From Vibrio artabrorum (GTDB taxonomy: Bacteria > Pseudomonadota > Gammaproteobacteria > Enterobacterales > Vibrionaceae), in NCBI RefSeq assembly GCF_024347295.1, contig NZ_AP025459.1:1178001-1242000 (forward strand): a stretch of 64,000 nucleotides of DNA. The letters run 5' to 3'. The translations under genes and the position numbers were made by a program. Under the pieces are notes generated by a model that was given only the letters and a program-made list of their open reading frames with translations, ran no database searches and was not told the DNA's origin. Shown in pieces: positions 1 to 9,533 of this stretch (its first letter is position 1; every line of letters starts with the position of its first letter).

Positions 1-443
1 GGTGCTAAGTCTTTATTACTGTTAATGAAAGGAGGCAGTAACGAAATCATGAATGCCCACCCTTTCGGATTGGCGATTGCAGTGACGAAGCCTTGAACTA
101 CAAGATCCCAGTCGTTATTGATTTGAACCGCTTGATTGTCGGTACTGATTGCTAGCTTGCCTCTTGAGCGCCACATCTGAACGCCTAAGTAAAATAAGTA
201 TCCAGCACCAATAAATTTAAAGCCCGTAAATAACCACGGGTAATTAAGCATTATTGACGCGATCCCCAATACCGCGGCAACGGAAACCACTGCCACACCC
301 GCAACTTCACCCACCATCATCCACAACGTACGCTTGTAGCCAATGCTCATTCCTAGCGTCAAAGCCAAGGTCATACACATACCGGGCGTGATTGACACAA
401 AGAAAAACGTGGGAATAAAAGCCCAAAGTAGTGTGCTATCCAT
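1..443 (-). CDS. LysE/RhtB-family amino-acid exporter, C-terminus cut by window edge
   Basis: The minus strand is open from an ATG at 443 to the window edge, giving 147 residues that begin MDSTLLWAFIPTFFF. The motif SITPGMCMTLALTLGMSIGYK near the N-terminus is typical of LysE/RhtB exporters, where a first hydrophobic helix is followed by a Pro-Gly turn. Further hydrophobic helices follow, and an ANPKGWAF segment near the cut matches the family's NPK motif. Members export amino acids or related small metabolites through the inner membrane; the substrate cannot be told here. About 60 C-terminal residues should lie outside the window, since the family usually has about 205. It is transcribed in the same direction as the helicase gene behind it, with a terminator between them. 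Confidence 0.85.
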   Translation of the reverse strand, partial: MDSTLLWAFIPTFFFVSITPGMCMTLALTLGMSIGYKRTLWMMVGEVAGVAVVSVAAVLGIASIMLNYPWLFTGFKFIGAGYLFYLGVQMWRSRGKLAISTDNQAVQINNDWDLVVQGFVTAIANPKGWAFMISLLPPFINSNKDLA

Positions 444-581
444 ATTATTACCTTATCGACTTATTTTTATTTACTGGTTCTTACTTTTATTTGATGCTTC
501 TTATTATTACGCGGGCTCGAAATGAAGCGAGGTGAAACAAAGTAGTGATGACAATAAACAACATTGCGATCAATACAAACA

Positions 582-609
582 AAAAGAGCCACATAACAGT
601 GGCTCTTTT
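582..609 (-). terminator. Rho-independent terminator after the RhlE-type helicase gene
   Basis: Inverted repeat AAAAGAGCCAC / GTGGCTCTTTT with a 6-nt loop, followed on the minus strand by a T-rich tract. It lies just past the helicase stop codon, and its symmetry would let it work on both strands. Confidence 0.85.
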
Positions 610-625
610 CAATCACCAACCGTAA

Positions 626-1912
626 TTACTTACGACGGTTTTTAATTCGCTTCATCATAGTCAAACGACGTTCAGCGCTTGCTTGATCTTGTGGCTCTTC
701 GTTCGCGTTATTCTTACGGCCCTGACGGTTTTTGTAAGCCGATTTGGTGTTCAGCTTCTCGATGTAAGCATCACGTTTCTTCGGTTCATAACCCGGTTGT
801 TCAACACGACGAATACGTTGTTGAATCAGTTTTTCAACTTGAACAACAGTCAGCTCTTCTTCGCGGTTAACGAAAGAGATTGCGTGACCTTGTTTACCTG
901 CGCGACCTGTACGACCAATACGGTGAACATAATCTTCCGCTAGGAAAGGCATGTCGTAGTTAATTACGTGCGGTAAGTCTTCGATATCAAGGCCACGAGC
1001 CGCAACGTCGGTTGCCACCATCACACGTGCTCTACCTTCTTTGAAATCATCCAACGCACGACGACGAGCGCTTTGCGCTTTATCACCGTGACAAAGTACC
1101 GCTTTAATGCCGTCAAGCTTAAGCTCTTTAACTACATTATTCGCTGTTTCTTTGTAGTTCACGAACACAAGAACCTGACGCCAGTTTTTTCGGCCGATAA
1201 GCTCAGAAAGCAGTTCAGTTTTACGTTCTTGATCCACAGGGTAAACCACGTGACCAACAGTCGCAGCCGTTGAGTTTTCGCGCTCAACACTAATACGTTT
1301 TGGTTTACGTAGAATATCAACAGACAGTTGGTTTAACTGAGTCGAAGTCGTTGCCGAGAACATCATGATTTGCGGTGATGTTTCTACATCCAACATGATC
1401 TTACGAACGGCATTGATAAAGCCCATATCAAGGATACGGTCAGCTTCATCGAATACTAGAAATTCTAGGTTGGCGATAGACACGTTACCCGCTTCTAAGT
1501 GCTCCTCTAAACGGCCAGGTGTTGCAACCAAAATATCGACACCCAGTTCTAGTTGACGAACTTGTGAAGACATTTTATTACCACCGTAAACCGCAGCAAC
1601 GCTCAGTTCTGTGTATTTAACGTAGTCTTTGATATTTTGAGCGATCTGCGCAGCAAGCTCACGAGTTGGAGCAAGAATAAGGCCGCGAGCCGTCCCTCTC
1701 GACGCTTTTTTACCGCTGTTCAAAAGGTGTTGGATAACAGGCAATGAAAATGCCGCTGTTTTACCCGTACCGGTTTGAGCAGTAGCAAAAATATCATGGC
1801 CTTTACGAGCCATTGGAATCGCTTTTTGTTGAATTGGAGTGAGTTTTTCATAACCACACTCAGTCAACGCTTTGACTAATTCAGGAGCAAAACCTTGAGA
1901 GGAAAATGACAT
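626..1912 (-). CDS. rhlE: DEAD-box ATP-dependent RNA helicase, RhlE type
   Basis: A 428-residue cytoplasmic RNA helicase that unwinds or remodels RNA at the cost of ATP. All core motifs are readable in order: a Q-motif (PTPIQQ-like, LTPIQQKAIP), motif I AQTGTGKT, PTRELAAQI, TPGR, DEAD (FDEADRILDMGF), SAT, and motif VI HRIGRTGRAG. The tail after the helicase core is short and basic (KRIKNRRK end), as in RhlE-like proteins, and lacks the RNA-binding domain of DeaD or DbpA. The N-terminus MSFSSQGF resembles E. coli RhlE. Several RhlE-type paralogues are usual in Vibrio, so the exact orthologue is uncertain. It appears to be monocistronic, with a terminator directly downstream. Confidence 0.9.
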   Translation of the reverse strand: MSFSSQGFAPELVKALTECGYEKLTPIQQKAIPMARKGHDIFATAQTGTGKTAAFSLPVIQHLLNSGKKASRGTARGLILAPTRELAAQIAQNIKDYVKYTELSVAAVYGGNKMSSQVRQLELGVDILVATPGRLEEHLEAGNVSIANLEFLVFDEADRILDMGFINAVRKIMLDVETSPQIMMFSATTSTQLNQLSVDILRKPKRISVERENSTAATVGHVVYPVDQERKTELLSELIGRKNWRQVLVFVNYKETANNVVKELKLDGIKAVLCHGDKAQSARRRALDDFKEGRARVMVATDVAARGLDIEDLPHVINYDMPFLAEDYVHRIGRTGRAGKQGHAISFVNREEELTVVQVEKLIQQRIRRVEQPGYEPKKRDAYIEKLNTKSAYKNRQGRKNNANEEPQDQASAERRLTMMKRIKNRRK

Positions 1913-2094
1913 TGTTACGGGTTCCTTAAGCAGACAGCCTACATTCTTATTTCAGCCGAGCACTATAAAGTAATTAGAGTGATTTATCTCACATTTATCG
2001 TGATATGACGCAAACTTTCTCATTTAATCTAGTGTTTACCCCGCCTTAAACGAAGTAAACACCGAGATCCTTGGTTCAAACTGCCAAAACAGGG

Positions 2095-3078
2095 CTATTT
2101 GATGCCACACAGCTTGAGTAGAATCTGTTCGAGATCGCCCCACGGCATGAGCTGAGAGTCGATCACTTCCAGTCGAGATTCAAAACCATCAAGCGTAATT
2201 TCGTTCACAGACACCACTTGATTGGCCACATTGAATGCGTAGCAACCTTGGTCGGTGTTCACTACCGCTTTTACACGTTCAGCGGTTAGATCCGACAACA
2301 TAGAGAATAGCGCATCGAAGTCGAACTTATGCTCTGCGCCAAACAACCAACCACAACTAAAATAGCCCTGTCCTTTATTCTCTTTACGGATGAAAGCTTC
2401 ACCGGGAGGAAGTTGGAATTGAGGCTCTTGTTCAGCGTGATAGTGGTGGTGCGCTTCAATATGAGAGGAAGCACTGCCGTATACTCTTTCAATGTCCAAC
2501 ACTTCCAATGGCACTTCACCGTCATGGATTAGCTTGTGAAAGACTTTTGCTGGCGTTTGATCCGTCACCCAATCATTAAACACATCGATATCTTCAGAAT
2601 GAACGAGATCGACCTTGGTTCCAATGATCACATCAGCACTGTCTAATTGATCATTAAAATTCTGATTCGAGGTGTACTTTTCATTGGATAGATTTCGTGG
2701 GTCAACCAAACCAAGCGTCGCTTTTAAATCAACATAAGGTGTGTACTGATCTGAAGTCAGTGTCGCAATCACTTGTTTAGGGTGACCAAGTCCTGTCGGC
2801 TCAATCAATAAACGGTCTGGTTTTTGACGAAGTAACGCATTAATACCCACCGACATAGGAACACCCGCAGTACAGCACATGCATCCACCTGGCACTTCTT
2901 TAATCAAAGCGCCTTGATCTGTCATCAATGCACCGTCAATGCCGATTTCCCCGAACTCATTAACCAGAACAGCCCAGTTTTCATTCTCAGGTTTATTTTT
3001 TAGCAGGTTCAAGATGGCTGTCGTTTTACCAACACCCAAGAAACCCGTAATGATGTTTGTAGGAACTTTTTTAGTCAT
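2095..3078 (-). CDS. COG0523 (CobW/YjiA-like) G3E-family metal GTPase
   Basis: A 327-residue GTPase of the G3E family, whose members deliver or regulate metals (zinc, cobalt, nickel). Visible motifs are Walker A GFLGVGKTT (residues 12-20), the metal-binding CXCC motif C66-M-C-C in GGCMCC, EPTGLGHP of switch II, and a guanine-specificity GTKVDL motif. A histidine-rich stretch, EAHHHYHAE, lies between the GTPase and C-terminal CobW_C domains and probably binds metal. The start is supported by an AAGGAGA ribosome-binding site. A perfect 12-bp palindrome sits upstream of the RBS. No Zur box was seen, so the metal served is unknown. Confidence 0.9.
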   Translation of the reverse strand: MTKKVPTNIITGFLGVGKTTAILNLLKNKPENENWAVLVNEFGEIGIDGALMTDQGALIKEVPGGCMCCTAGVPMSVGINALLRQKPDRLLIEPTGLGHPKQVIATLTSDQYTPYVDLKATLGLVDPRNLSNEKYTSNQNFNDQLDSADVIIGTKVDLVHSEDIDVFNDWVTDQTPAKVFHKLIHDGEVPLEVLDIERVYGSASSHIEAHHHYHAEQEPQFQLPPGEAFIRKENKGQGYFSCGWLFGAEHKFDFDALFSMLSDLTAERVKAVVNTDQGCYAFNVANQVVSVNEITLDGFESRLEVIDSQLMPWGDLEQILLKLCGIK

Positions 3079-3098
3079 ATCAGTTCTCCTTTTTAAGG

Positions 3099-3110
3099 GA
3101 GTATATACTC
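3099..3110. promoter_or_regulatory. 12-bp palindrome in the promoter of the metal GTPase gene
   Basis: Perfect palindrome GAGTATATACTC just upstream of the gene's AAAGGAGA ribosome-binding site. It could be an operator or simply contain the -10 element (TATACT). It does not match the enterobacterial Zur consensus. Confidence 0.35.
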
Positions 3111-3588
3111 AATCACCCAAAAGTTGACCCCAATCGATTGTTTACACTGAGATTCGTTAATAGAGGTTGGAGCGATAATAATCAGAAGAGATAAGCAGAA
3201 TGCGGAAATAGGATGCTCCAGACGAACTAAAGGCGTACTTACTCAGTACGCCTCACCCTCGTTACTCAATCGTGAGTTCGCGAATCAGGAAGTCTTATAT
3301 ATCGACCTGAACATTTAACGAGGAACTAAAACTTTGTTTCTGAATCCATCCAAATTGTGTGTAAAACCTCACTTCTCCTTGCGGTTCGTTATGTTGCTTT
3401 ACGATTTAACTATGGTTCATCTTGGGTGAAATTCAAGTAACCACCAAATAATTGAACAATTTTGTGACAGCGATTCCACTCTTGCTTATAAATGGAATTC
3501 AACTTTGCATCTTTACTGCTATAGGATTTGTATATGATGCGTATAATTTACTGCAACATCAAAGCATCAATTCAGGAAACTTACCTTA
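3111..3588. other. Non-coding interval ahead of the ClC gene, with one hairpin
   Basis: No gene is visible here. A 9-bp perfect stem AGGCGTACT / AGTACGCCT with a 5-nt loop occupies 3231-3253 but has no T-tract, so its role is unclear. A TATAAT hexamer at 3542-3547 is a reasonable -10 for the ClC gene, but no convincing -35 accompanies it. Confidence 0.5.
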
Positions 3589-4980
3589 ATGACAAAAAGA
3601 GAGAAAATTAAGCAGTCCCTTTTAGCAAAAGTGCCAAGGGGCGCTATCAACCAATTTCTCTCTAGAGACAAAGCCTCCATCTCGGTTCTTTTTCTAGCTT
3701 GTATCGTTGGTGTACTTGCCGGTCTTGTCGGTAGTTACTTTGAAATCGCAGTTCATTTTATTTCAGAAACTCGAACCGATTGGCTAAAAGATGAGATCAC
3801 TAATTTTGTACCACTTTGGTTCGCGGCTTTTGTGATCAGCGCAATCTTAGCTTTTATTGGTTACTTTCTCGTTCACCGATTCGCTCCAGAAGCGTCAGGT
3901 TCAGGGATTCCCGAAATTGAGGGGGCGATGGATAACATGCGTCCAGTTCGATGGTGGCGAGTACTTCCTATTAAGTTCTTTGGTGGATTAGGCGCATTAG
4001 GCTCCGGTATGGTACTTGGTCGTGAAGGCCCTACCGTACAAATGGGCGGCAACATTGGACGGATGGTGACGGATATTTTCCGTTTAAAAGACGACGATAG
4101 CCGACACACATTATTGGCCTCAGGCGCGGCCGGCGGGCTCGCAGCGGCTTTTAACGCACCGTTAGCCGGTATCCTGTTTGTGGTTGAAGAAATGAGACCC
4201 CAGTTTCGCTATTCTCTTATCTCGATTAAAGCCGTCATCATCTCTGCCATTTCTGCTAATATTGTTTTCCGTTACATCAATGGTCAATCTGCGGTTATCA
4301 CCATGCCGCAATACCACCCACCCGAACTGAGCGCGCTATGGCTGTTTTTGCTTCTTGGCGTATTGTTTGGGGTCTTTGGCGTCATTTTCAATAAGCTGAT
4401 CACGCTTGCTCAAGATATGTTTGTTGCTATCCATAAAAATGACACAAAACGCTATCTGCTCACGGGGACTTTGCTTGGTGGTAGTTTTGGTATATTACTC
4501 CTTTACGTTCCCGAGTTGACCGGTGGTGGTATCGGTATTATTCCGGACATCACCAATGGTGGGTACAGTGCAAATATTTTATTAGTCTTATTCTTAGGAC
4601 GTGTGATTACCACATTGCTCTGTTTTGGCTCTGGCGCTCCTGGCGGTATCTTTGCCCCGATGCTCGCACTTGGCACGCTGTTCGGTTATGCATTTGGCTT
4701 AACTTTCACCGCCCTATTCCCAGAACTCAATATGGCCCCAGGGATGTTTGCGATTGCCGGTATGGGCGCCTTATTTGCGGCTACCGTTCGAGCTCCTATT
4801 ACAGGCATCTTATTAGTGATCGAAATGACCAATAATTACTATCTAATTCTGCCACTGATCATCACTTGCTTGGGTGCAGTAATCGTTGCTCAGCTGCTTG
4901 GTGGTCAACCTATTTACAGTCAACTGCTCAACCGTACTCTAAAGAATGAAAAACTGAGACAACAAGATCTTCCACAGTAA
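3589..4980 (+). CDS. clcA: ClcA-type H+/Cl- exchange transporter
   Basis: A 463-residue inner-membrane ClC protein that exchanges chloride for protons and supports acid resistance in enteric bacteria. The three ion-pathway motifs are present: GSGIPEIEGA (104-113), GREGP (144-148, with the gating glutamate E146) and GGIFAPMLALG. The internal proton-transfer glutamate is also kept (E201 in VVEEMRPQF). The protein should therefore be an antiporter and not a passive channel. Length matches E. coli ClcA (473). It lacks C-terminal CBS domains. The gene stands alone, with a second transporter gene 240 bp downstream on the same strand. Confidence 0.95.
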   Translation: MTKREKIKQSLLAKVPRGAINQFLSRDKASISVLFLACIVGVLAGLVGSYFEIAVHFISETRTDWLKDEITNFVPLWFAAFVISAILAFIGYFLVHRFAPEASGSGIPEIEGAMDNMRPVRWWRVLPIKFFGGLGALGSGMVLGREGPTVQMGGNIGRMVTDIFRLKDDDSRHTLLASGAAGGLAAAFNAPLAGILFVVEEMRPQFRYSLISIKAVIISAISANIVFRYINGQSAVITMPQYHPPELSALWLFLLLGVLFGVFGVIFNKLITLAQDMFVAIHKNDTKRYLLTGTLLGGSFGILLLYVPELTGGGIGIIPDITNGGYSANILLVLFLGRVITTLLCFGSGAPGGIFAPMLALGTLFGYAFGLTFTALFPELNMAPGMFAIAGMGALFAATVRAPITGILLVIEMTNNYYLILPLIITCLGAVIVAQLLGGQPIYSQLLNRTLKNEKLRQQDLPQ

Positions 4981-5223
4981 AACAAAGTTCACGAGTGACG
5001 CTCAGATAGATAGCTAAAGATCGATATCGGAAAAACATGAGGCCAACAGAGCCGGGGTTAATGTCCCGATTCCGAACCAAAATCAAAAAAGCAAATCTTA
5101 AACTTGTTATTATCCGGGCCAAATATGTTTAAGTGCCCAATGACATTGAAATCCAATCAGTGGCACATCTGAACGTTGTGATCAAAATATACGTTCTAAA
5201 ATTAGCCAAGTTGGAGCAAGTCG

Positions 5224-6204
5224 TTGAACTGGAAAAGATTGACTCAAGTAAAAAATGTACCGCCATCGCAGGCATCTTTAGCACTTGGAGTGATTGGACT
5301 AGGACAAGCTTGGGCTTTATATATACCCGACATTGGTGAAGTCATTCGTCCCTACCTTGCGGTATTAGGTGCGCTGTTATTACTCCCCGTTTTGCTTCGC
5401 TACCTCACTAGTTTTAGTACTTTCTTGAATGATATCCGCCATCCAATCAGTGGTAGCTTAATGGCACCAATGAGCATGGCGCTTCTTATTCTGTGCGATT
5501 ATCTCGCAGAAATATCCCCAGTTATTGCCTATCCCATTTGGTTTTGTGCACTATTACTGCACTTTACAATGATGGTGCTATTTTTCAGCTTTCAGATCAT
5601 CAATTTCAAAATGTCTAACATCGTGCCTAGTTGGTTTCTGTATCCGGTAGGCTTAATCAGCAGTTCATTAGCGGCGACACAGTTTGGGCATACGGTCTTT
5701 TCCGAAACGCTGGCATCCACCTGTATTGCGATCTATTTTTTCATGTTACCCGTTGTATTGTACCGGCTTGTTTTTGAAGGAAAACTTCCAAGAAGAGCCA
5801 GACCAACATTGGCTATAATGGCAGCACCTGTCAACCTGTCACTGGCGGTATATTTAGTTAACTTTGACGAACCAGACCCAATTCTTACTGGCGCTTTAGC
5901 GGGCATCGCTATTACGATGACCCTACTCATTTACTTGTGTTATATCCGATTAATGCGTCTTAAATTCCAGCCCTCCATAGCAGCGGTCACATTCCCGTCC
6001 GTAATCAGCGCCGTAGCCATGCATCGCTTGACCACATTTTTCGGTACCGACTATCCACAATGGTATTGGCTACATGAGTTTGGTTTCTTGGAACTAACCA
6101 TCGCAACCGTATTAGTCACTTGGGTCGCTGGCGGCTACGTGAGAATGTATTGGCCCGAATTTTTTGATTCTGATTACCGGTCCCAAAAGATCAAGCGTTC
6201 TTGA
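5224..6204 (+). CDS. TDT-family (TehA/SLAC1-like) membrane transporter
   Basis: A 326-residue polytopic membrane protein with about ten hydrophobic helices. The N-terminal PPSQASLALGVIGLGQAW and the internal APVNLSLAVYL and TFPSVISAVA segments resemble the tellurite-resistance/dicarboxylate transporter family, which includes TehA and plant SLAC1 anion channels. A TTG start is chosen because GGAG lies seven bases upstream and no ATG is suitable. An anion or organic-acid efflux role is likely from the family; the substrate cannot be told. It converges on hmp and shares a terminator with it. Confidence 0.85.
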   Translation: MNWKRLTQVKNVPPSQASLALGVIGLGQAWALYIPDIGEVIRPYLAVLGALLLLPVLLRYLTSFSTFLNDIRHPISGSLMAPMSMALLILCDYLAEISPVIAYPIWFCALLLHFTMMVLFFSFQIINFKMSNIVPSWFLYPVGLISSSLAATQFGHTVFSETLASTCIAIYFFMLPVVLYRLVFEGKLPRRARPTLAIMAAPVNLSLAVYLVNFDEPDPILTGALAGIAITMTLLIYLCYIRLMRLKFQPSIAAVTFPSVISAVAMHRLTTFFGTDYPQWYWLHEFGFLELTIATVLVTWVAGGYVRMYWPEFFDSDYRSQKIKRS

Positions 6205-6239
6205 ATCGAACTCAAAAAGTCACTTTTATCATCGTCCCA

Positions 6240-6268
6240 AAAAAGACCTCATAAAAAGAGGTCTTTTT
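6240..6268. terminator. Bidirectional terminator between the TDT gene and hmp
   Basis: Stem AAAAAGACCTC / GAGGTCTTTTT with a 7-nt loop and A/T tracts on both sides, placed between two convergent genes. Confidence 0.9.
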
Positions 6269-6302
6269 AGTTCGTAGTTACTTCGTAGAGTCAGCCACTG
6301 AT

Positions 6303-7499
6303 TTAAAAGTGAGCGTGAGGGCCAAAGACTTCGTAATGCACGCGTGAACGATCCACTTTAAGTGCCTCTAACTGATCCACTATATTTTTCATGAAACCAA
6401 TAGGACCACAAATATAAAAATCACTCTCTTGAAAACCATCAATATCGGAAATAGAAGCTAGATCCATTTGACCTTCATATACGTTTTCGCTTGCAGACTC
6501 GTTTTTGTTCATGTACCAGGTTTTTGCTTCCCAGCCTTTGTCAGAAACAATATCTTTAACGCGAGTCGTGAAAGAGTGCTGCTCTGCATTTTCACATGCG
6601 TGAAGATATAGAACCGATTCATTTTTCTGCTCGTTGTTCAAGAATTCAAGCATAGATTGCATTGGTGTTAAACCAACACCCGCAGAAATCAGCGTCACTG
6701 GTTTACTGCGTTCTTGATACCTAAAGTCACCTGCAGGTGCGTACAGGCTAACTTCATCGCCGATAACCGCCATATCGTGCATGTAGTTAGACACTACACC
6801 TTGCACATCTTGACCTTGGCCTTCACGCTTCACTGAAATACGGTAATTTTTTCCATTAGGTTTATCTGACAGTGAGTATTGACGAATTTCGTTGTACTGC
6901 GCACCTTCAGGTTTCACTTCAATACCGATGTATTGGCCTGGAGTGTAATCCAAAACGTCACCGCCATCTTTTGGCTCTAGGATAAAGCTAGTAACCAGTG
7001 CTGACTCTTCAACCTTGTTTACGATAACAAACGAACGCGCAGCTTCCCAACCACCGACAGCTTGCTTTCGTTGTAGGTAAAGTTCAGCTTCACGGTCGAT
7101 GAATACTTGGGCTAAGAATAAGTAAGCTTCTGTCCACGCTTCTTCCACTTCTGGAGTAAACGCGTCAGCAGCTAGTTCACGTAATGTCTCAATCAGGTGA
7201 AGACCAACAATTTGGTAATGCTCAGGTTGAATATTAAAACTTGTGTGCTTGTGTGCAATTCGTTCGACGGCTGAAGTTAGCGCCGCTAGATTTTCAATGT
7301 TCTTTGCATAAGCTGCGATAGCTTCAAACAGTGCCACACCTTGGCGACCTGTTCTTTGATGAGTCATGTTGAAGATATCTTTTAACTCAGGGTTATGTAT
7401 AAACATACGTTGATAGAAGTGTTGGGTTAGAGCCGGGCCTGCATTTTCTAAAAGAGGAATCGTCGATTTGATGATGTTGATATGTAGATTGTTTAGCAT
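6303..7499 (-). CDS. hmp: Flavohemoprotein Hmp, nitric oxide dioxygenase
   Basis: A 398-residue cytoplasmic enzyme that oxidises nitric oxide to nitrate using O2, haem, FAD and NADPH. The N-terminal globin domain carries AHKHTSFNIQPEHY with the proximal histidine. An FAD-binding reductase segment follows (YTPGQYIGIEV, RQYSLSDKPNG) and then the NAD(P) segment (LISAGVGLTPMQSM, YICGPIGFM). The start is set at the ATG at 7499 because GGAG lies seven bases upstream and the length then equals E. coli Hmp (396); an upstream in-frame ATG would add 14 residues. The gene is divergent from norR and has a sigma-54-type promoter with NorR-like sites behind it, so induction by NO is expected. Confidence 0.95.
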   Translation of the reverse strand: MLNNLHINIIKSTIPLLENAGPALTQHFYQRMFIHNPELKDIFNMTHQRTGRQGVALFEAIAAYAKNIENLAALTSAVERIAHKHTSFNIQPEHYQIVGLHLIETLRELAADAFTPEVEEAWTEAYLFLAQVFIDREAELYLQRKQAVGGWEAARSFVIVNKVEESALVTSFILEPKDGGDVLDYTPGQYIGIEVKPEGAQYNEIRQYSLSDKPNGKNYRISVKREGQGQDVQGVVSNYMHDMAVIGDEVSLYAPAGDFRYQERSKPVTLISAGVGLTPMQSMLEFLNNEQKNESVLYLHACENAEQHSFTTRVKDIVSDKGWEAKTWYMNKNESASENVYEGQMDLASISDIDGFQESDFYICGPIGFMKNIVDQLEALKVDRSRVHYEVFGPHAHF

Positions 7500-7709
7500 T
7501 GATTTACTCCGGACACTGAGCCTTTTGACCATTAATGTCAATTTGACTCGTTTATTTAAAGGTGACTTTATAGCAATTTTTTGTCAATGTGCTCTATGGC
7601 GACATTTTTGTTATAAAAAATGACGTGGATTAATGCCTTCGTATTCGTTGATTATGACCAACAATCGTTTAGGTATTCAGTCATATAGACAACACGCGAC
7701 TAAAGGTAA

Positions 7710-7725
7710 TGCACAAACAGTGCCA
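7710..7725 (-). promoter_or_regulatory. Sigma-54 (-24/-12) promoter for hmp
   Basis: The minus strand reads TGGCACTGTTTGTGCA, matching the RpoN consensus TGGCAC-N5-TTGCW except for one base of the -12 element. It faces hmp, about 210 bp from the start codon. NorR is an RpoN-dependent activator, which fits this arrangement. Confidence 0.75.
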
Positions 7726-7780
7726 ACACGTGATAGCTTGCTGTAAATGACTACCCTTCCCAATATTTATTTAAAAACTT

Positions 7781-7813
7781 GTCAAAAAGACCTTTTATTT
7801 GTGTCATAAAGAC
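7781..7813. promoter_or_regulatory. Two NorR-type enhancer sites upstream of the hmp promoter
   Basis: GTCAAAAAGAC (7781-7791) and GTCATAAAGAC (7803-7813) both fit the NorR GT-N7-AC core. Their starts are 22 bp apart, about two helical turns. A poorer third candidate, GTAAATGACTAC, lies at 7743-7754. All are on the upstream side of the -24/-12 promoter, as expected for enhancer sites, and near the norR start. Confidence 0.65.
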
Positions 7814-7851
7814 TCTAGCATGTTTAAAAACACAAACAGTATGAAGCTTTT

Positions 7852-9444
7852 ATGCAAGATATTTCAGCATCAACTCTCATGGAAATGACGATTGGCCTTG
7901 CGAGTGGCGTGAATGATCAAGACCGTTTCAATCGCTTACTCGACGCGATTCGTAAGACAATCACATGTGATTGTGTCGCACTTTTGAGCCTTCAAGGCGA
8001 TACGCTTGTACCTATCGCAATGCAAGGCCTCAGTCGAGATACATTCGGCCGTCGCTTTATCATTTCAGAACACCCTCGCTTTACTGAGATATGCGCCTCT
8101 CGCTCTCCTGTTCGATTCGATTCTGATAGCTCACTACCCGACCCTTTTGACGGTTTATTAATAGATCATGACGGCGACTTACCCATGCATGCCTGTATGG
8201 GTTTGCCTCTATTATTTGCCGATAAGCTGCTTGGTATTCTAACGCTTGATAGCTTAACACCGAATGTGTTCTCCAATATTCCAGCACGTAACCTAGAAGT
8301 ACTCGCAGCAATTGCAGCTTCCAGTATGCAAATGGCTTTAACCTTTTCACAGTTGGAGCATCAAGCAAAACAGTCGAAACAACTGCTGGAAGAGTTAAAT
8401 GTTGAAGCATGGGAGCGCGATGGTGGCGAACTTATCGGTAAAAGTGATGCGATGGTCGCGCTAAAGAATGACATCGCGATTGTCGCCCCTTCCGAGTTTA
8501 ATATCCTGATTCATGGCGATACAGGTGTCGGTAAAGAACTCGTTGCTCGCACCTTGCATCATCAATCGCAACGTAAACGTAATCCGCTTGTCTATGTTAA
8601 CTGCGCGGCGATTCCTGAAAATTTGGTGGAGAGTGAACTGTTTGGTCATGTTCGCGGGGCGTTTACCGGAGCGGATAAAAATCGACTGGGCAAGTTTGCC
8701 TTAGCAGACGGTGGCACACTATTCCTCGATGAAATTGGCGAACTGCCGTTAGCTGCGCAAAGTAAGCTACTTCGTGCACTACAAAATAACGAAATTCAAC
8801 CGGTGGGCCAAGACAACATCAAGACCATTAATGTTCGCGTATTAGCGGCAACCAACCGAGATCTCAAAAAAGAAGTCGAAAACGGTCGATTTAGAGCCGA
8901 TTTATACCACCGACTCACTGTCTACCCTATCGCAGTGCCTGCCTTGAAAGATCGAGGTGACGACATCAGTTTACTAGCAGGCTTCTTTCTAGAACAAGCT
9001 CGTCGTAAGCTTGGCATCAACCAAGTTAAGTTTCGTTCCGATGTTCTTATTTTCCTAAATCGTTATAGTTGGCCAGGTAACGTGCGAGAACTTGAACATG
9101 TGATCAGTCGTTCAGCACTTAAGGCGCTGGCTCGAAGCAACAACAAGAACCTAGTTACGATAAACAAAGAAGATTGTGGTCCACTCGACCAAGATCAGCC
9201 TATTGCGACGACACAGGTGAAGAACACCCCGTTATCGACACCAACGGTCGACCTTTCTGCAGGGCTACGTGGTGCAACGGACGATTTTCAGCGTAGCATC
9301 ATTACTGGGGTGCTGGAAGATGCCAACTTTAACTGGGCACAAGCAGGGCGAGTTCTGAAAACAGACCGAGCGAACCTGACTCGATTGTCTAAGCGTTTAG
9401 GGCTAAATGTGGCTAAGTCTCACACGATCGAACGGACAAAATAG
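7852..9444 (+). CDS. norR: NorR, nitric-oxide-sensing sigma-54-dependent activator
   Basis: A 530-residue regulator with an N-terminal GAF domain, a central AAA+ domain and a C-terminal Fis-type HTH. In the GAF part, H113-A-C115 and nearby aspartates match the region that binds non-haem iron in E. coli NorR. The AAA+ domain has Walker A GDTGVGKE (222-229), the sigma-54-contact loop GAFTGA (269-274) and Walker [12 protein letters not shown]. The HTH lies near residues 490-520 ([24 protein letters not shown]). Divergent orientation to hmp indicates that hmp is its target. In E. coli NorR instead drives norVW, so this pairing reflects the Vibrio arrangement. Confidence 0.95.
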   Translation: MQDISASTLMEMTIGLASGVNDQDRFNRLLDAIRKTITCDCVALLSLQGDTLVPIAMQGLSRDTFGRRFIISEHPRFTEICASRSPVRFDSDSSLPDPFDGLLIDHDGDLPMHACMGLPLLFADKLLGILTLDSLTPNVFSNIPARNLEVLAAIAASSMQMALTFSQLEHQAKQSKQLLEELNVEAWERDGGELIGKSDAMVALKNDIAIVAPSEFNILIHGDTGVGKELVARTLHHQSQRKRNPLVYVNCAAIPENLVESELFGHVRGAFTGADKNRLGKFALADGGTLFLDEIGELPLAAQSKLLRALQNNEIQPVGQDNIKTINVRVLAATNRDLKKEVENGRFRADLYHRLTVYPIAVPALKDRGDDISLLAGFFLEQARRKLGINQVKFRSDVLIFLNRYSWPGNVRELEHVISRSALKALARSNNKNLVTINKEDCGPLDQDQPIATTQVKNTPLSTPTVDLSAGLRGATDDFQRSIITGVLEDANFNWAQAGRVLKTDRANLTRLSKRLGLNVAKSHTIERTK

Positions 9445-9533
9445 AGATTAACGGTTTGTTGCGAGCATCTGACAAAACTTGTGTATATAATGCTGCAAAT
9501 TGTAACGCTAATTTTAAATATGTAGAGAGAGTT

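Noticed and set aside
3231..3253. Hairpin ahead of clcA as a riboswitch or terminator
   Set aside because: No T-tract, no other conserved riboswitch elements, and no gene ends nearby.
5133..5339. 68-aa open frame overlapping the TDT gene start
   Set aside because: Different frame from the membrane protein, no family resemblance, and it overlaps the supported TTG start.
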